Below are positions 1-9,800 of a stretch of DNA of 64,000 bases, piece after piece. Location of the stretch: NCBI GenBank assembly GCA_948099385.1, contig CANUEZ040000020.1:8402501-8466500 (forward strand). Direction: 5' to 3'. Each line of letters starts with the position of its first letter. Within the stretch, counting starts at the first letter, position 1. This DNA is from Fasciola hepatica (Eukaryota; Platyhelminthes; Trematoda; Plagiorchiida; Fasciolidae). Below the pieces are notes generated by a model. The model had not been told where the DNA came from, ran no database searches, and was given only the letters and a program-made list of their open reading frames with translations. Position numbers and translations under genes: made by a program.

Positions 1-1
1 A

Positions 2-1324
2 ATAGCAAGAGAATTTATCAAAAGGCAATCGTCGCTTGCCCTCAACACAGCTTATAAATCGGTCAGGATTACGGCAGACAAGACTCCTCTCCAAAGAGAG
101 GCGTCAAGGACAGCAATAACTCCCACTAGTACCTCACAAACCGGCCCTCGGCTGAGGCTAGCCTCAGCCGTGCGATCACCTCCCCTCAACCCGGCACGCT
201 CCGTACCAATTCAGGTGCCGGTCGACCTTGACAGCTCACCCTTGTCGGACCCCCAGGTAACATCCAGTGGACGACAGGTACTTCTAGATGCTGTTTCGAC
301 CCCTACCCGCAGCGTATCTACATCACCTGCCCCTAACAACGGCACGGTTGATCGGGCATTAGGGGCCTCTCCATCACCGGCCATCCCTCCACCAAGTAAG
401 CGGGTTCGTAGGACGCAGGCTACCTCTACTCCCACTACTCCATCCGGTTGGGCCCATCCGCCTGTCCCTCCTGCCCTTACTAGATCTCTCAATTCCTCCA
501 CGAACCTTTCCGGACCAACAAAACGTGCAAGCGCGAGGCCCATTCCGGCCCATCATCACGCACAAACAGATAGAGTGGGGCCTCACTGCCAGGGCCATCC
601 TACCATGCAATCCGAAGTAAAACCGAAAAGCAGTTGTCAAATATTTGTGGGCTCTCGGAGGCGGCCGTACCGATCCACCCACAAACCTGAACCTAACCGT
701 GCAGACTCTAGGCCTACAGAGGGCACTAGCTCAAAGATACAAGCATCCAGCCCACTCGAGCTGCGCTCGAATTGTCAGACAACTCACAATAGGGTCCGAC
801 CCACGCACAATCCCGCTCAATATAAAGCCTTCCCAGAGACCCAGTGGCCGGCTCTCGACCCGTGTTCAACACCATCACGTATGCCTCCACGGATAATACA
901 GTTTGCCCCGATACCAAATATGATGCCGGGCGGACCTTTCTTTCCACCACTGGCCCAACATGCCTTCGCTTCCGTGCCCTATACCTCTCGAAACGGGGTA
1001 TTCGATTCTACCTCTCCGGGGGTCCTCCAAGACCCATATCACCACCAGGTTCAACCCTCCCTGTCGAATATTCCTATACTCCCATTTCCTCCTTCAATGG
1101 ACTACCTCAGTGCAGTCCGCAACCTTGGCACAAGCTTCAACTTCCACCCCGCCCCCGGACCGCTCCCGTTTTTTCGTCCTTATCCCTCACTCAACCAAAA
1201 TCCACGTATAGCATCAAGCCCCGGGCTAATGCACCAAATGTCCATAAGTCCTTACCACCTCTATCCCCCCCTAGCTCCTCCCGCGCCTCATTTACCCCCT
1301 CCAGGATTCGGCCGTTTCAATTAG
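2..1324 (+). CDS. ORF1 (gag-like) protein of the CR1-like element, 5' partial
   Basis: The frame is open from base 2 to the TAG at 1322-1324, so the true start lies left of the window. An apparent start at 170 is a GTG inside the open frame and should not be used. The visible 440 residues are rich in proline, serine and threonine and look disordered. The first part is basic, and the C-terminal 130 residues are strongly Pro/Phe-rich. No CCHC knuckle, RRM or PHD motif is visible, so if the protein has an RNA-binding domain it must be in the missing N-terminus. In LINEs ORF1 coats the element RNA; that role is inferred from position only. The frame overlaps the ORF2 frame by about 500 nt, and ORF2 lies in the -1 frame relative to ORF1. 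Confidence 0.7.
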   Translation: MAREFIKRQSSLALNTAYKSVRITADKTPLQREASRTAITPTSTSQTGPRLRLASAVRSPPLNPARSVPIQVPVDLDSSPLSDPQVTSSGRQVLLDAVSTPTRSVSTSPAPNNGTVDRALGASPSPAIPPPSKRVRRTQATSTPTTPSGWAHPPVPPALTRSLNSSTNLSGPTKRASARPIPAHHHAQTDRVGPHCQGHPTMQSEVKPKSSCQIFVGSRRRPYRSTHKPEPNRADSRPTEGTSSKIQASSPLELRSNCQTTHNRVRPTHNPAQYKAFPETQWPALDPCSTPSRMPPRIIQFAPIPNMMPGGPFFPPLAQHAFASVPYTSRNGVFDSTSPGVLQDPYHHQVQPSLSNIPILPFPPSMDYLSAVRNLGTSFNFHPAPGPLPFFRPYPSLNQNPRIASSPGLMHQMSISPYHLYPPLAPPAPHLPPPGFGRFN

Positions 1325-4300
1325 AACCCCCTAACCGCTCTTCAAATTACGCCCAATTTGAAAGCCCAGCGGCGCATTTAGTCACAGGCACAAACTCTTC
1401 ATCTGAAACGCGGTTAAAATGGGTCGAGCTTCGACTGCCCATCGTAAGCCACGCCTTATTTGACGATCCTTCATCACCTCACCACAACGAAATTACGGCT
1501 CTATCTACTGAGAACCTATCCAAAAACACCTTGTCTCTCTTACTACTTAACGTCCGCTCTCTCCTCCCAAAATTGCCCCTGCTTAGAGAGCTTGCATTAG
1601 ACCTACACCCTGACATCTTACTAGTTACCGAGACGTGGCTGACGGATCACACCCCATTAAACCATGTATCCATACCCGGCTATCAGGCCACTGCCAACAG
1701 TAGATCTGACCAAAGAGGAGGCGGCTGCATCATTTACACCAAACACATATTCACGGCGAGTAGGTTCCATCATCCTATTCTAGACAACATTCCAGACTCG
1801 GTCTGGCTCACTATCAAAGAAGATCAACAACTACTTCTCGTAGGATGTATCTACCGTCCTCCAAACCAGGGCAGGCACGAGTTGACAGCAATAATAGACG
1901 CATTCAACTATGTCTCTAACCTCCCCGTAACTGCTAAAATTCTAGCTGGTGATTTCAACGTGCCTGAAATATGCTGGCATTCCATGACATCACCCCCAAA
2001 ACTCCATGATTTCCTTTCGTGTATCCATGTTGGTAATTGGGTACAGCATGTTTTATCCCCCACTCGAGGGAGAAATACATTAGACCTTATCTTCTCTATT
2101 GGTATCAAGAATTTAGATACCCAAATCTTAAGTCGCTTCACCGGTAGTGACCATAAGATGGTATCCTGTGTTTTTACTGCACCTTGGCCTCACACTGATA
2201 ATTCAGCAGAAACACACCTTCCGACCACCAATAAGCAATACCATAAAGCTTGCTGGAATAGTCTACCCTCTTTTATCCGTTCCTTAAACTGGGACGAATC
2301 GTTTTTATCTAATGACCTAGAGATAGCAGCTGCCCAACTGTATACTAATCTTCACTACTGCCTCGACAAAATCAATCCAGCCTCGGGGCCTATCATACGC
2401 AAACAGCGGAACTCTCTAGATCGTCTTAACGGTAACCTAGCCAAACTCCAACGAAGATTCACTAAGACGAGGAACTTCTCGTCGTATCTTCAAATAATAC
2501 GTATATCCCGTACGATTAAATTGCGCTTGGATTCTTCTAAGAAGAAACAGGAACGAGATGCCTTAAGCCACCCAAACAAGGTGGAAGCACTGGCCAGGCT
2601 TATGAAGGTCAGAAACAAGCAACCTAACCAAGACATCCCATATTTGAACTATAATAATAAATGCTTGCGTGACCCTCTTTTGATTACGGAGGCTTTCAGC
2701 ACCTATTTTGCCTCCTCTTTAACGACGGATGACGCCACATCCTTCCCCGTTCTAGATCCGGTGACATCAGTAACTTTCTCGACGGTAGTGTTCTACCCTG
2801 AGGAGGTTTCAGTCCATGTTGCAAGAACAAGACCGTCCTGCAGGCCAGGTCCAGATGCATTACCACCGGCCATTTTTAGTCGAGGTGGCGAAGATGTTCC
2901 AATGTTGCTGACAAACATATTCAATTTGTCACTCAGGTGCAGTGTTTTCCCTTCCCAATGGAAAACTTCAACTATCATACCGATGCACAAAAAAGGATCA
3001 CGTCTAGATCCAGTTAACTATCGGCCGGTGAACCACACCCCGGTCGTGTCCAGGATCATGGAGAGAATGATCAAGGAAAGGCTGACACGTCACCTTCTTA
3101 ACAATAATCTAATCAACGCTGGTCAGCATGGTTTTCTGAGAAACAGATCATGTGCGACATGCATGACCGATTTCCTCAATCTGGTCACAGAGGCTGTCAA
3201 TATTGGTAAATCGGCAATCGTGATCTTTTTGGACATGACCAAGGCGTTTGACCGGGTATCCCACGTCCGGTTACTACAGAAGATTAAAACTTATGGAATC
3301 GTGGACCCAATGCTCGCTTGGTTTGCGTCCTATTTAACATCCCGAGACCAGGTTGTAAGTATAGGTGGAAATTTGTCCGAACCCCGTCCCGTAACCAGTG
3401 GGGTGATACAAGGTAGTGTACTGGGCCCATTACTGTTCCTAATGTACGTTAACGATATATTTACCATTTTCCAACGGGGAGTTCCCTTCCTGTTTGCAGA
3501 TGATATCAAAATCGTGTACACTTTTGATCCCGCGGCGTTAGCCTCTGCCGTAGATGACATTACAAGGGAATTGCTCGCTCTCAGCTCCTGGAGTAATGAT
3601 TGGAAAATGAGTTTTTCCGCCGAAAAAAGTAATATTATTACATATAAATGTCACGTCCCCACTGGAAGATTTAGTATAAACGGCAAATTCATCCCCAATA
3701 ACTCTCAGGTACGTGACTTGGGTCTACACTATTCATGTACGTTTGACTTTTCGGAACACGCAGCCATCCAGGTGGCTAAAGCACGCCGTACGATCGGGCT
3801 AATACAGCAAACATTTATTTTGCCAGAAAGTAAACTCAACATTTTTAAGTCCCATGTTAGACCTCTTCTGGAATACGGCTCAATCATTTGTTCCAACATG
3901 CGACAAAGGGACCGCATAGCGTTTGAGAATGTACAACGGGCATTCACGAAACAGCTCATAGGTTTTTCTACGCCCTCTAATTACATGGAACGTTGTGAGC
4001 GGCTGAAAATCGATCTCTTATGGCTACGCCGCATAAGAAATAACCTGCTATTCTTTCACAATATCTTGAAGAATAGATCATGTAGTTCAGCACCGCAGGT
4101 AAGAACCCTTTCTACGTATCCCTTACGTAACAATGAGTTCTTGGTGTCTGTCCCTTTGCCGAAGCTTGCTCTTCGGTCAAACTTCTTCATTAACAGGTAC
4201 GCTTCATTGTGGAATAAGCTACCACAACGAATTCGGGCGTTATCACCGACATCGGTGGCTTTCAAACAGGAAATAAGCATAGCCCTAACGGTGGACACGC

Positions 4301-4365
4301 TGACTATGTTATACAATCCGTATATTTCAAGGGCTCAGGCCTTTGAGGTAGGTATAGGGTACTAA
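826..4365 (+). CDS. ORF2: endonuclease-reverse transcriptase, uninterrupted
   Basis: The coordinates give the stop-free frame, which follows a TAA at 823-825. There is no ATG upstream of the SDHKM motif inside the endonuclease, so the real start is unknown. The endonuclease domain begins near 1540 (LLNVRS). Its catalytic residues are present: TETW (Glu at 1630), GDFN (Asp at 1951) and SDH (2146-2154). A linker follows, then the reverse transcriptase with the FRNRS-type motif, motif A FLDMTKAFD (Asp at 3232), the SGVIQGSVLGP motif and the catalytic FADD at 3493-3504. The tail LWNKLP near 4210 is typical of CR1-like pol. The enzyme nicks genomic DNA and primes reverse transcription of the element RNA at the nick. 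The length of about 1,100 residues and the lack of breaks suggest recent mobility. Confidence 0.9.
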   Translation, partial: SLPRDPVAGSRPVFNTITYASTDNTVCPDTKYDAGRTFLSTTGPTCLRFRALYLSKRGIRFYLSGGPPRPISPPGSTLPVEYSYTPISSFNGLPQCSPQPWHKLQLPPRPRTAPVFSSLSLTQPKSTYSIKPRANAPNVHKSLPPLSPPSSSRASFTPSRIRPFQLEPPNRSSNYAQFESPAAHLVTGTNSSSETRLKWVELRLPIVSHALFDDPSSPHHNEITALSTENLSKNTLSLLLLNVRSLLPKLPLLRELALDLHPDILLVTETWLTDHTPLNHVSIPGYQATANSRSDQRGGGCIIYTKHIFTASRFHHPILDNIPDSVWLTIKEDQQLLLVGCIYRPPNQGRHELTAIIDAFNYVSNLPVTAKILAGDFNVPEICWHSMTSPPKLHDFLSCIHVGNWVQHVLSPTRGRNTLDLIFSIGIKNLDTQILSRFTGSDHKMVSCVFTAPWPHTDNSAETHLPTTNKQYHKACWNSLPSFIRSLNWDESFLSNDLEIAAAQLYTNLHYCLDKINPASGPIIRKQRNSLDRLNGNLAKLQRRFTKTRNFSSYLQIIRISRTIKLRLDSSKKKQERDALSHPNKVEALARLMKVRNKQPNQDIPYLNYNNKCLRDPLLITEAFSTYFASSLTTDDATSFPVLDPVTSVTFSTVVFYPEEVSVHVARTRPSCRPGPDALPPAIFSRGGEDVPMLLTNIFNLSLRCSVFPSQWKTSTIIPMHKKGSRLDPVNYRPVNHTPVVSRIMERMIKERLTRHLLNNNLINAGQHGFLRNRSCATCMTDFLNLVTEAVNIGKSAIVIFLDMTKAFDRVSHVRLLQKIKTYGIVDPMLAWFASYLTSRDQVVSIGGNLSEPRPVTSGVIQGSVLGPLLFLMYVNDIFTIFQRGVPFLFADDIKIVYTFDPAALASAVDDITRELLALSSWSNDWKMSFSAEKSNIITYKCHVPTGRFSINGKFIPNNSQVRDLGLHYSCTFDFSEHAAIQVAKARRTIGLIQQTFILPESKLNIFKSHVRPLLEYGSIICSNMRQRDRIAFENVQRAFTKQLIGFSTPSNYMERCERLKIDLLWLRRIRNNLLFFHNILKNRSCSSAPQVRTLSTYPLRNNEFLVSVPLPKLALRSNFFINRYASLWNKLPQRIRALSPTSVAFKQEISIALTVDTLTMLYNPYISRAQAFEVGIGY

Positions 4366-4435
4366 CAAGTCGAATAACCGCTCTGAGCAACCTAGGCTCA
4401 ATTAGACCCGCATAGGGTTGGCCCCACCGCTGCAG

Positions 4436-4690
4436 CAATTACGAAACTCAGCGGTTCATCCATACGATCTAGGACAGCAAAACAGTCCCCACTTTTTACC
4501 ATCAACTTCTTCCTCCTGAAATATGCAACCCTGTGGAATAAACTCCCAGCTGAAGTCCGTTCCGTAGATTCCCTAATTATGTTTAAGTCTGGACTACACG
4601 TAGCTCTGGACATCCAAAAACTGATCGCTCTTACGAATCCTTATATGTCTTTTGATAGAGCTTATGAGGAAAACGCTGGATACTAACCTG
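4436..4690 (+). pseudogene. Second, diverged C-terminal tail of a CR1-like ORF2
   Basis: About 75 nt after the ORF2 stop, a second open stretch encodes the same terminal segment again. It reads INFF..YATLWNKLP and ends in NPYMS..AGY before a TAA at about 4684-4686. The intact ORF2 has SNFF..YASLWNKLP, and ends in NPYIS..GIGY. The two tails are clearly related but far from identical at the DNA level, so this is a relic of a related older element and not a recent tandem duplication. The non-coding DNA after each stop also shares short blocks (a CCTAGG-like block and a CCGCAG/CTGCAG-containing block). The likely history is that the intact element inserted next to, or into, the 3' end of an older relative. 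Confidence 0.8.
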
Positions 4691-7600
4691 AACCCTTGAG
4701 AATCTAGGATGTGCCACACCATACGCCGCAGTTGCCATCACCTAAGCGTTAACCTAACAGTTTACAATGCCTAAACAGAATAATTACCTCTAATCTATAA
4801 CCACTGTCACCCCAATAGTTCCTTCTACTTGGACTCCTCAGAAACTACTCAGTATAGAACAACCACTATACCGAAAGAGACAGTAACAGCGTAGCGCCAC
4901 GCAAACAGTATGATAGTCCTACTCGCTCTGTCTGTTATTTCAAACCTACCTTATCGCCTCGTGCCAAACTGCGTTCTGCGTAAGCAAACGGTATTGAAGG
5001 TTATCATTACTAACCACGGGCAAATCATAAATCCTTTGAAATGCATACAGCTACCAAGCTTGTGTACGCAACTTCATCAGCCTGCAGCAGTATAGCTCAA
5101 ATCCACTGCGAGCCTATTTTACCCATGCCCCACTCACATAGACCTAACCAATCCATTGTTTATTGTCTTCACATATTATCATAACCCACAGCTGGAACCA
5201 CGTCCAGACTGCAATCTCCCTTTATTTCAGGTCGTTGTCTCCCACTATCTCAGTCGCCAAATTGGCTAACCAAGGAGGCCGCTTTGACTCGTACGGACAG
5301 AGACTCAAGTGGAACCTACCATGGCAACTGGGACAGAAATCCAACCACACAACAGGAGATACCCTCAATTGCTTATCAGATCGTTCAGCATTTTCTAACG
5401 CAACCAACACGAATTCCAGCTCACGCGCATGCCGCTAACATACAGCCACACTCGGCTGATTGACTGACACATACTTTGCCCTGCCAGATGAAACTTACGC
5501 ATTCGATGTAGTACGTTACCAGAATAACACTGAAGGCAAATGCGTCATCACATACATATATATTTGTCATTGAAGCAGCATAACGCTGAAGTCCATGCGA
5601 AGATTTTCCCACTTTATTATCCGTTAACACAGGTTATCTTTTCTTCGAACCGTAGCCGGCTGGAATTTGACTCTCCATTTCTCGAAGACCCTCCAGTTGC
5701 GCCTTCTCATTTCTGAATAGTACATGTTACTGGCCCTGAATCTAAACTCACCTTTTTATGGACTGCTGTTTCTCCCACATCCACCGGTGTTCACTTTCAC
5801 GAAACTGGCCTCAGGTCCCCCTGCTTCAAATCTCATTCCGTTTACAGAACTCCGATAAATCCGTCATTCAGAGTCTGCATTGTCTTCATGGATCGCTATC
5901 CTCTTCGCATGCGTCGATTTTCCACCCTTTTTTTCTTGTTCAAAATTTATTCCATCTGCAGAACCTCAGTTGGCCTCTGGTTTCCTGGGCTTGCATCATT
6001 CTTGTTAATAATGCCTCCTTAGCACTGCGCTAACGATTTTCTCAATACCTCCACCGCGCACCACTGCCTGATCCGGATTCGAAACCGGTTTGAAACTGCC
6101 GCGCAAACCATTATCAGAATGGTCCATTCAAACTTTTCCTGTCATTGTTTTTTCATCTCTAATACTCTCGACTTTCATACTTAGAATATGTGAACATTTC
6201 ATCTTATTGAGTAACGTGTACACCATGATCATGCTTTAACGCGTGCGTCTCGACCATGGCCGAGAAATATACCAATATTACTTATTACTTATTACAAGCT
6301 TGGCCACTCGACCCTGAGTTCAAGTTTGCCGGGCGACACCACAAAGAATAACCTAAGTACTTTCTCTTATACTATATCGAGTGCATATACCTGAATCACC
6401 TTCTTGGAATTCGGATTCTGCTTCCGATTGTAGCATGCCTCGGGGTTATCCGAAATAAAGCATTATCAGTATCATCATTATCGAAGATTCAGCTTGGTTA
6501 AAGTGTCCCCCTCGCCCTGAAGACCACACTGAGGAAATGTGAACTGCCCGTTACAAGGACAAAGGCTGTCACCCGTGATCAAAGTACAAGCTCTCCTACC
6601 AAATGAACCGCCCCGGCATGCGAGTCCGTTAACTCCCTGCGGGTTTGAGAGAAGCAGCTGAAGCGGCTTTGCTGCCATCGAGCCTGAGAACCTACAAAAT
6701 TACATAGATCACAAAAATTCGATTCGCGGTCAACGTCGTTAACTTCTTGGGATGTTTTTATCCAGTACGAAGCAACGCGAGGCTGCAACTCCCTGAGAAT
6801 CTTTTTCACGACCGTAACTGAATCCAGGTCGCCTGAATATACTGACTGTCCCAGCGTGTCCGCACAACCAAACAACTTGTTACTGTAAGTCGAAATTTGT
6901 TCGAAAACTAAAGGGATGGCGCCGAGATTGGTGACTTTGTCTTAAAAAGCACTCGCGATAATGTGCCGCTGGCCATACAATTCTTTCGGCTTCTTCCTGA
7001 CCCTTTTGTATCCCTGGTTTGTGAGGCATAATAAACATTCCTGTATTGTATCCCTCCTCCTTCCATCCACAATAACGAAACAAGTGAAACGCTAAACGTC
7101 TTCAGTGACAAGCCACCCAATATGACCTTCAAAGTGACGGAAAACAATAATCAACTACACCAGGGAACCATCGAAACAGACTTTCACACCCAAGCAATTC
7201 TGACAGAATCAACAACCGATCAAGTCCAGATAAATGAAAACTATTCTTAGTGGTCCTATTCCATGTTGGAAGGCTGACAGTATCTGGCTGAGAGACCCCA
7301 ATATCGTTATCATGATCATCCAAAAAATGGTCTCCCTTTCAGCCCCTTTTATGACCATAAATACATCCTGCATTAGACACTGGCAAACTGGTAAAGGGTT
7401 TTGCAGGGAAGCCAAATAGTGGAAACTGAGAAAGTTGGGGCCAGCAAGCATATGTGGAGAGCTCGGGCGGGGTGCTATCACCTTGCACTGGTTCAGACAA
7501 AAAGAACTGTAAGTTACCTCAAAAACGTTGGGTTTTCATATGCAGGGTCGGGTCTACGTTGTTAGCAGAAGGGGGCAGAGAGCATTAGCCCAAGATCTTC

Positions 7601-8325
7601 CCATCGGGGAGTTTTTATTGATTTGTTTTTTCTTCTTTCTACCCTTTACAGAGGAGTGGGAGGGCAAGTTTACGCTGTAGGGTGATCTTCCTATTTTTCC
7701 TTACCCCGCCTTTCTTTACACTTGGCCCGCTGAGTGCGAGACTAATGGGGACGGCTGTTTCCTCGTATCGCTAGGTTTTCACAGACTAGATGCCAAAATC
7801 TCTAGCGGTTTTGCCGCCGCAATCCGTGAAAAGTAAGGTTAGAACATGGAACAAGCACTCATATAATAGCAACACTCGTGGGACTATCACTTGACCGCTT
7901 GTTTCTGCCAATAACATATTTGGATGGGTTCCAGTTTATACGCATGCCATCTGGTGACTGCGTCGCTGACTATGATATGCTGAGTAACTTTATAGGCACG
8001 ACGAGTTTGGTGAAAAGTGTCAACACTGGCCGCCAGATATTGCTGAAGCACTGGGTGATTGACACAGATAAATCAATAAGCTTTAGCCAAATGTCACACA
8101 CCGAAGATGGGAACTGAATAGTAGAAAGATCGAGGATTCGCCTAACCGAGCACTAGGCATAACAGTGAGACAAAGTCAGGTAACCTATACCGGATTGGCA
8201 TTGTTCTAACAGGGCCATGATCTGGTTTTAATTGCGGGTAAGTATATGTAAGCAAATTAGAGTGCAAAATTGCACGGTCTGATAGGGAAGGGAGAAAAGT
8301 GAGTGGAGCATATACAAGAAATCAT
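4691..8325. other. Stretch with no recognisable gene
   Basis: I find only short frames with no recognisable domain on either strand. One segment at about 6,280-6,480 ends in a TTATCCGAAATAAAG-type motif followed by imperfect ATCATT/ATTATC repeats. That resembles the 3' end of a degraded LINE or SINE, but I cannot assign a family. Confidence 0.4.
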
Positions 8326-8376
8326 TTATATATATACATATATATGTATATATATGTGTGTGTGTGTGTGTGTGTG
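8326..8376. repeat. Compound (TA)n-(TG)n microsatellite
   Basis: About 51 bp of alternating TA with occasional CA/GT interruptions pass into an uninterrupted TG run. This is a simple repeat with no coding content. Confidence 0.95.
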
Positions 8377-8639
8377 GGCGCGATTGCTAGACGGGTCGTG
8401 AGACGGGGGTTGGACACAAAAGACTGTGACTCATTTTAGTCTAATAATCAAGACAGTCTTCAAATGCTTCATCTATGTTGTGCCATTGCGGGTTATGCTG
8501 GTTACAGAAGATGCGTCTCGGGTTCTGCTTGGCGATCCTTCAAATATTTTGGCTTGCGTTACGATCGCAGCGAGTCAGAAGGCTTATTTTAGTGGCTAAG
8601 ATAGATAACCGAGAGATATCTAGATCCGACTGAGCCTAG

Positions 8640-9800
8640 ATTGGGGTTTGTAATGGCGAATTGTCTGTGACTGAGGGGGTAAGCAGTCCCATTAGAAAAA
8701 CCGAGTGGGTTATCAGATGGGTGGACCTTTGAGTGCAGAAGGTTGAAGAGAAATGAAATATTGAGCTTGATATGACGTTGCTATAGGGGTTTAAGCCGGA
8801 GTAGTTTGCACCAAGCTCTATAGTTAAGGTCGGAGAGGGAGCCAAGTTATTATTTAGTGAGGGAGCATTGCACTTTTACTACATTGAACTGGTCAGCCTT
8901 TCGCACCAAGGTAAAGACCAGGGTCAATATTCCAACAGCGACCTAGCGTGCACCTTAAATATCAGGGGCTTGCGCTCCTGAGTACAGTATGTTCTGAGGA
9001 TAAGTTCAATCATCCTTCTTTCCTTGCGAGCGTGAAATACGCGATCGAGCGCTTTAGTCACATCGAGGAGGGTGACGATGATTGACTTGTTCCTAGGAGG
9101 TGGATAAATTAATGAAGTCCATTTGACTCGCTAAGCACAAGGAGTACTTTAGGAACCCATGCTCAGCTGGGTTGATAAAACTTCGAGAAGTCAGGAAATT
9201 TGCAAGCTGGTTCCTCACAATCCTCGCCATGAGCCTGGGAACAATGAAAATGTGGTTTTCGTGTCGACAGTTCACCGGATCACGCAAACGGCCATTTTTG
9301 TGGTGCGGAATTAAACAGGACGCTCTCCACTGAGTCGGGTAGATTCCGGACGACGTGGATAATGTGGAGAGGTTTAGCAATAGGATTACTAGGTGAGGTC
9401 CGTCAAACGGAAGTAGGGCAGGTGGGAGGTCATCAGGCTCCGGATGATATGAGGGTCAAGTTTTGGCTAGGAATTTCCTGATGCTGGCCGTGGCAAATGT
9501 TATGGTTGATGTCGCGTCCTGTGTGTGCATCGGATGGCAAGGTGGCAGGGGGTTTGTGTCCGTAACAAGAGATGAGGCAAAATGGCATTTGAAAACCTCA
9601 ACCAATTTTTTTGGCGAATCAGAGTGAGTGCCATTTTGGATGTGGAACGGGATGTTGTTCTCGGCACTGCTTGAGGACTGTGTGAGTGACACCTCGTAGT
9701 CAGCTTCTGGTTCGAAATCGCCCTCACAGTAATGATCCACTGCAAACGACCGAGATGAAAGAAAGACTCCTAAAGCAAACGGCATGTTCGGCAAAAATGC
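8640..9800 (-). pseudogene. Truncated CR1-like pol fragment lacking the RT core
   Basis: Read on the minus strand from 9,800 down, it resembles the intact ORF2 of the element at 1-4,440. First comes a linker with FASSL (near 9,580). Next come the start of the RT with YPTQW and DPVN (9,340-9,270) and the AEHGF motif (near 9,160). A motif-A remnant, LLDVTKALDRV, lies near 9,070-9,040. Within about 100 nt the similarity jumps to the far C-terminal part (IFKVHARSLLEY, near 8,950). The segment with the catalytic FADD is missing, so about 0.6 kb of RT core has been deleted. Frameshifts and stops occur throughout. It belongs to the same family as the left-edge element but is old and inactive. Confidence 0.75.

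Larger units (their letters stand above)
1..4440 (+). mobile_element. CR1-like non-LTR retrotransposon, 5' end outside the window
   Basis: This is a LINE-type element with two overlapping frames: a proline-rich ORF1 (to 1324) and an ORF2 that encodes an apurinic-type endonuclease followed by a reverse transcriptase (826-4365). Its 3' UTR runs from 4366 to about 4440, where a diverged copy of the same protein tail begins. The left end is cut by the window, so the 5' UTR and the ORF1 start are not visible. ORF2 shows no stop or frameshift over about 3.5 kb, unlike every other element here, which suggests a young copy. The endonuclease-RT domain order and the style of the RT motifs place it in the CR1/Jockey group. 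The closest named relative I would expect in trematodes is the SR1-type CR1 family, but that is inference. Confidence 0.88.

Noticed and set aside
844..846. GTG as start of ORF2, and GTG at 170 as start of ORF1
   Set aside because: Both are internal codons of longer open frames, and eukaryotic LINEs do not normally start at GTG. The true starts remain unknown.
5163..5438. Overlapping frames on both strands of about 60-90 codons
   Set aside because: I could not match them to a gag, protease or host protein, and no LTRs or integrase motifs are present nearby.
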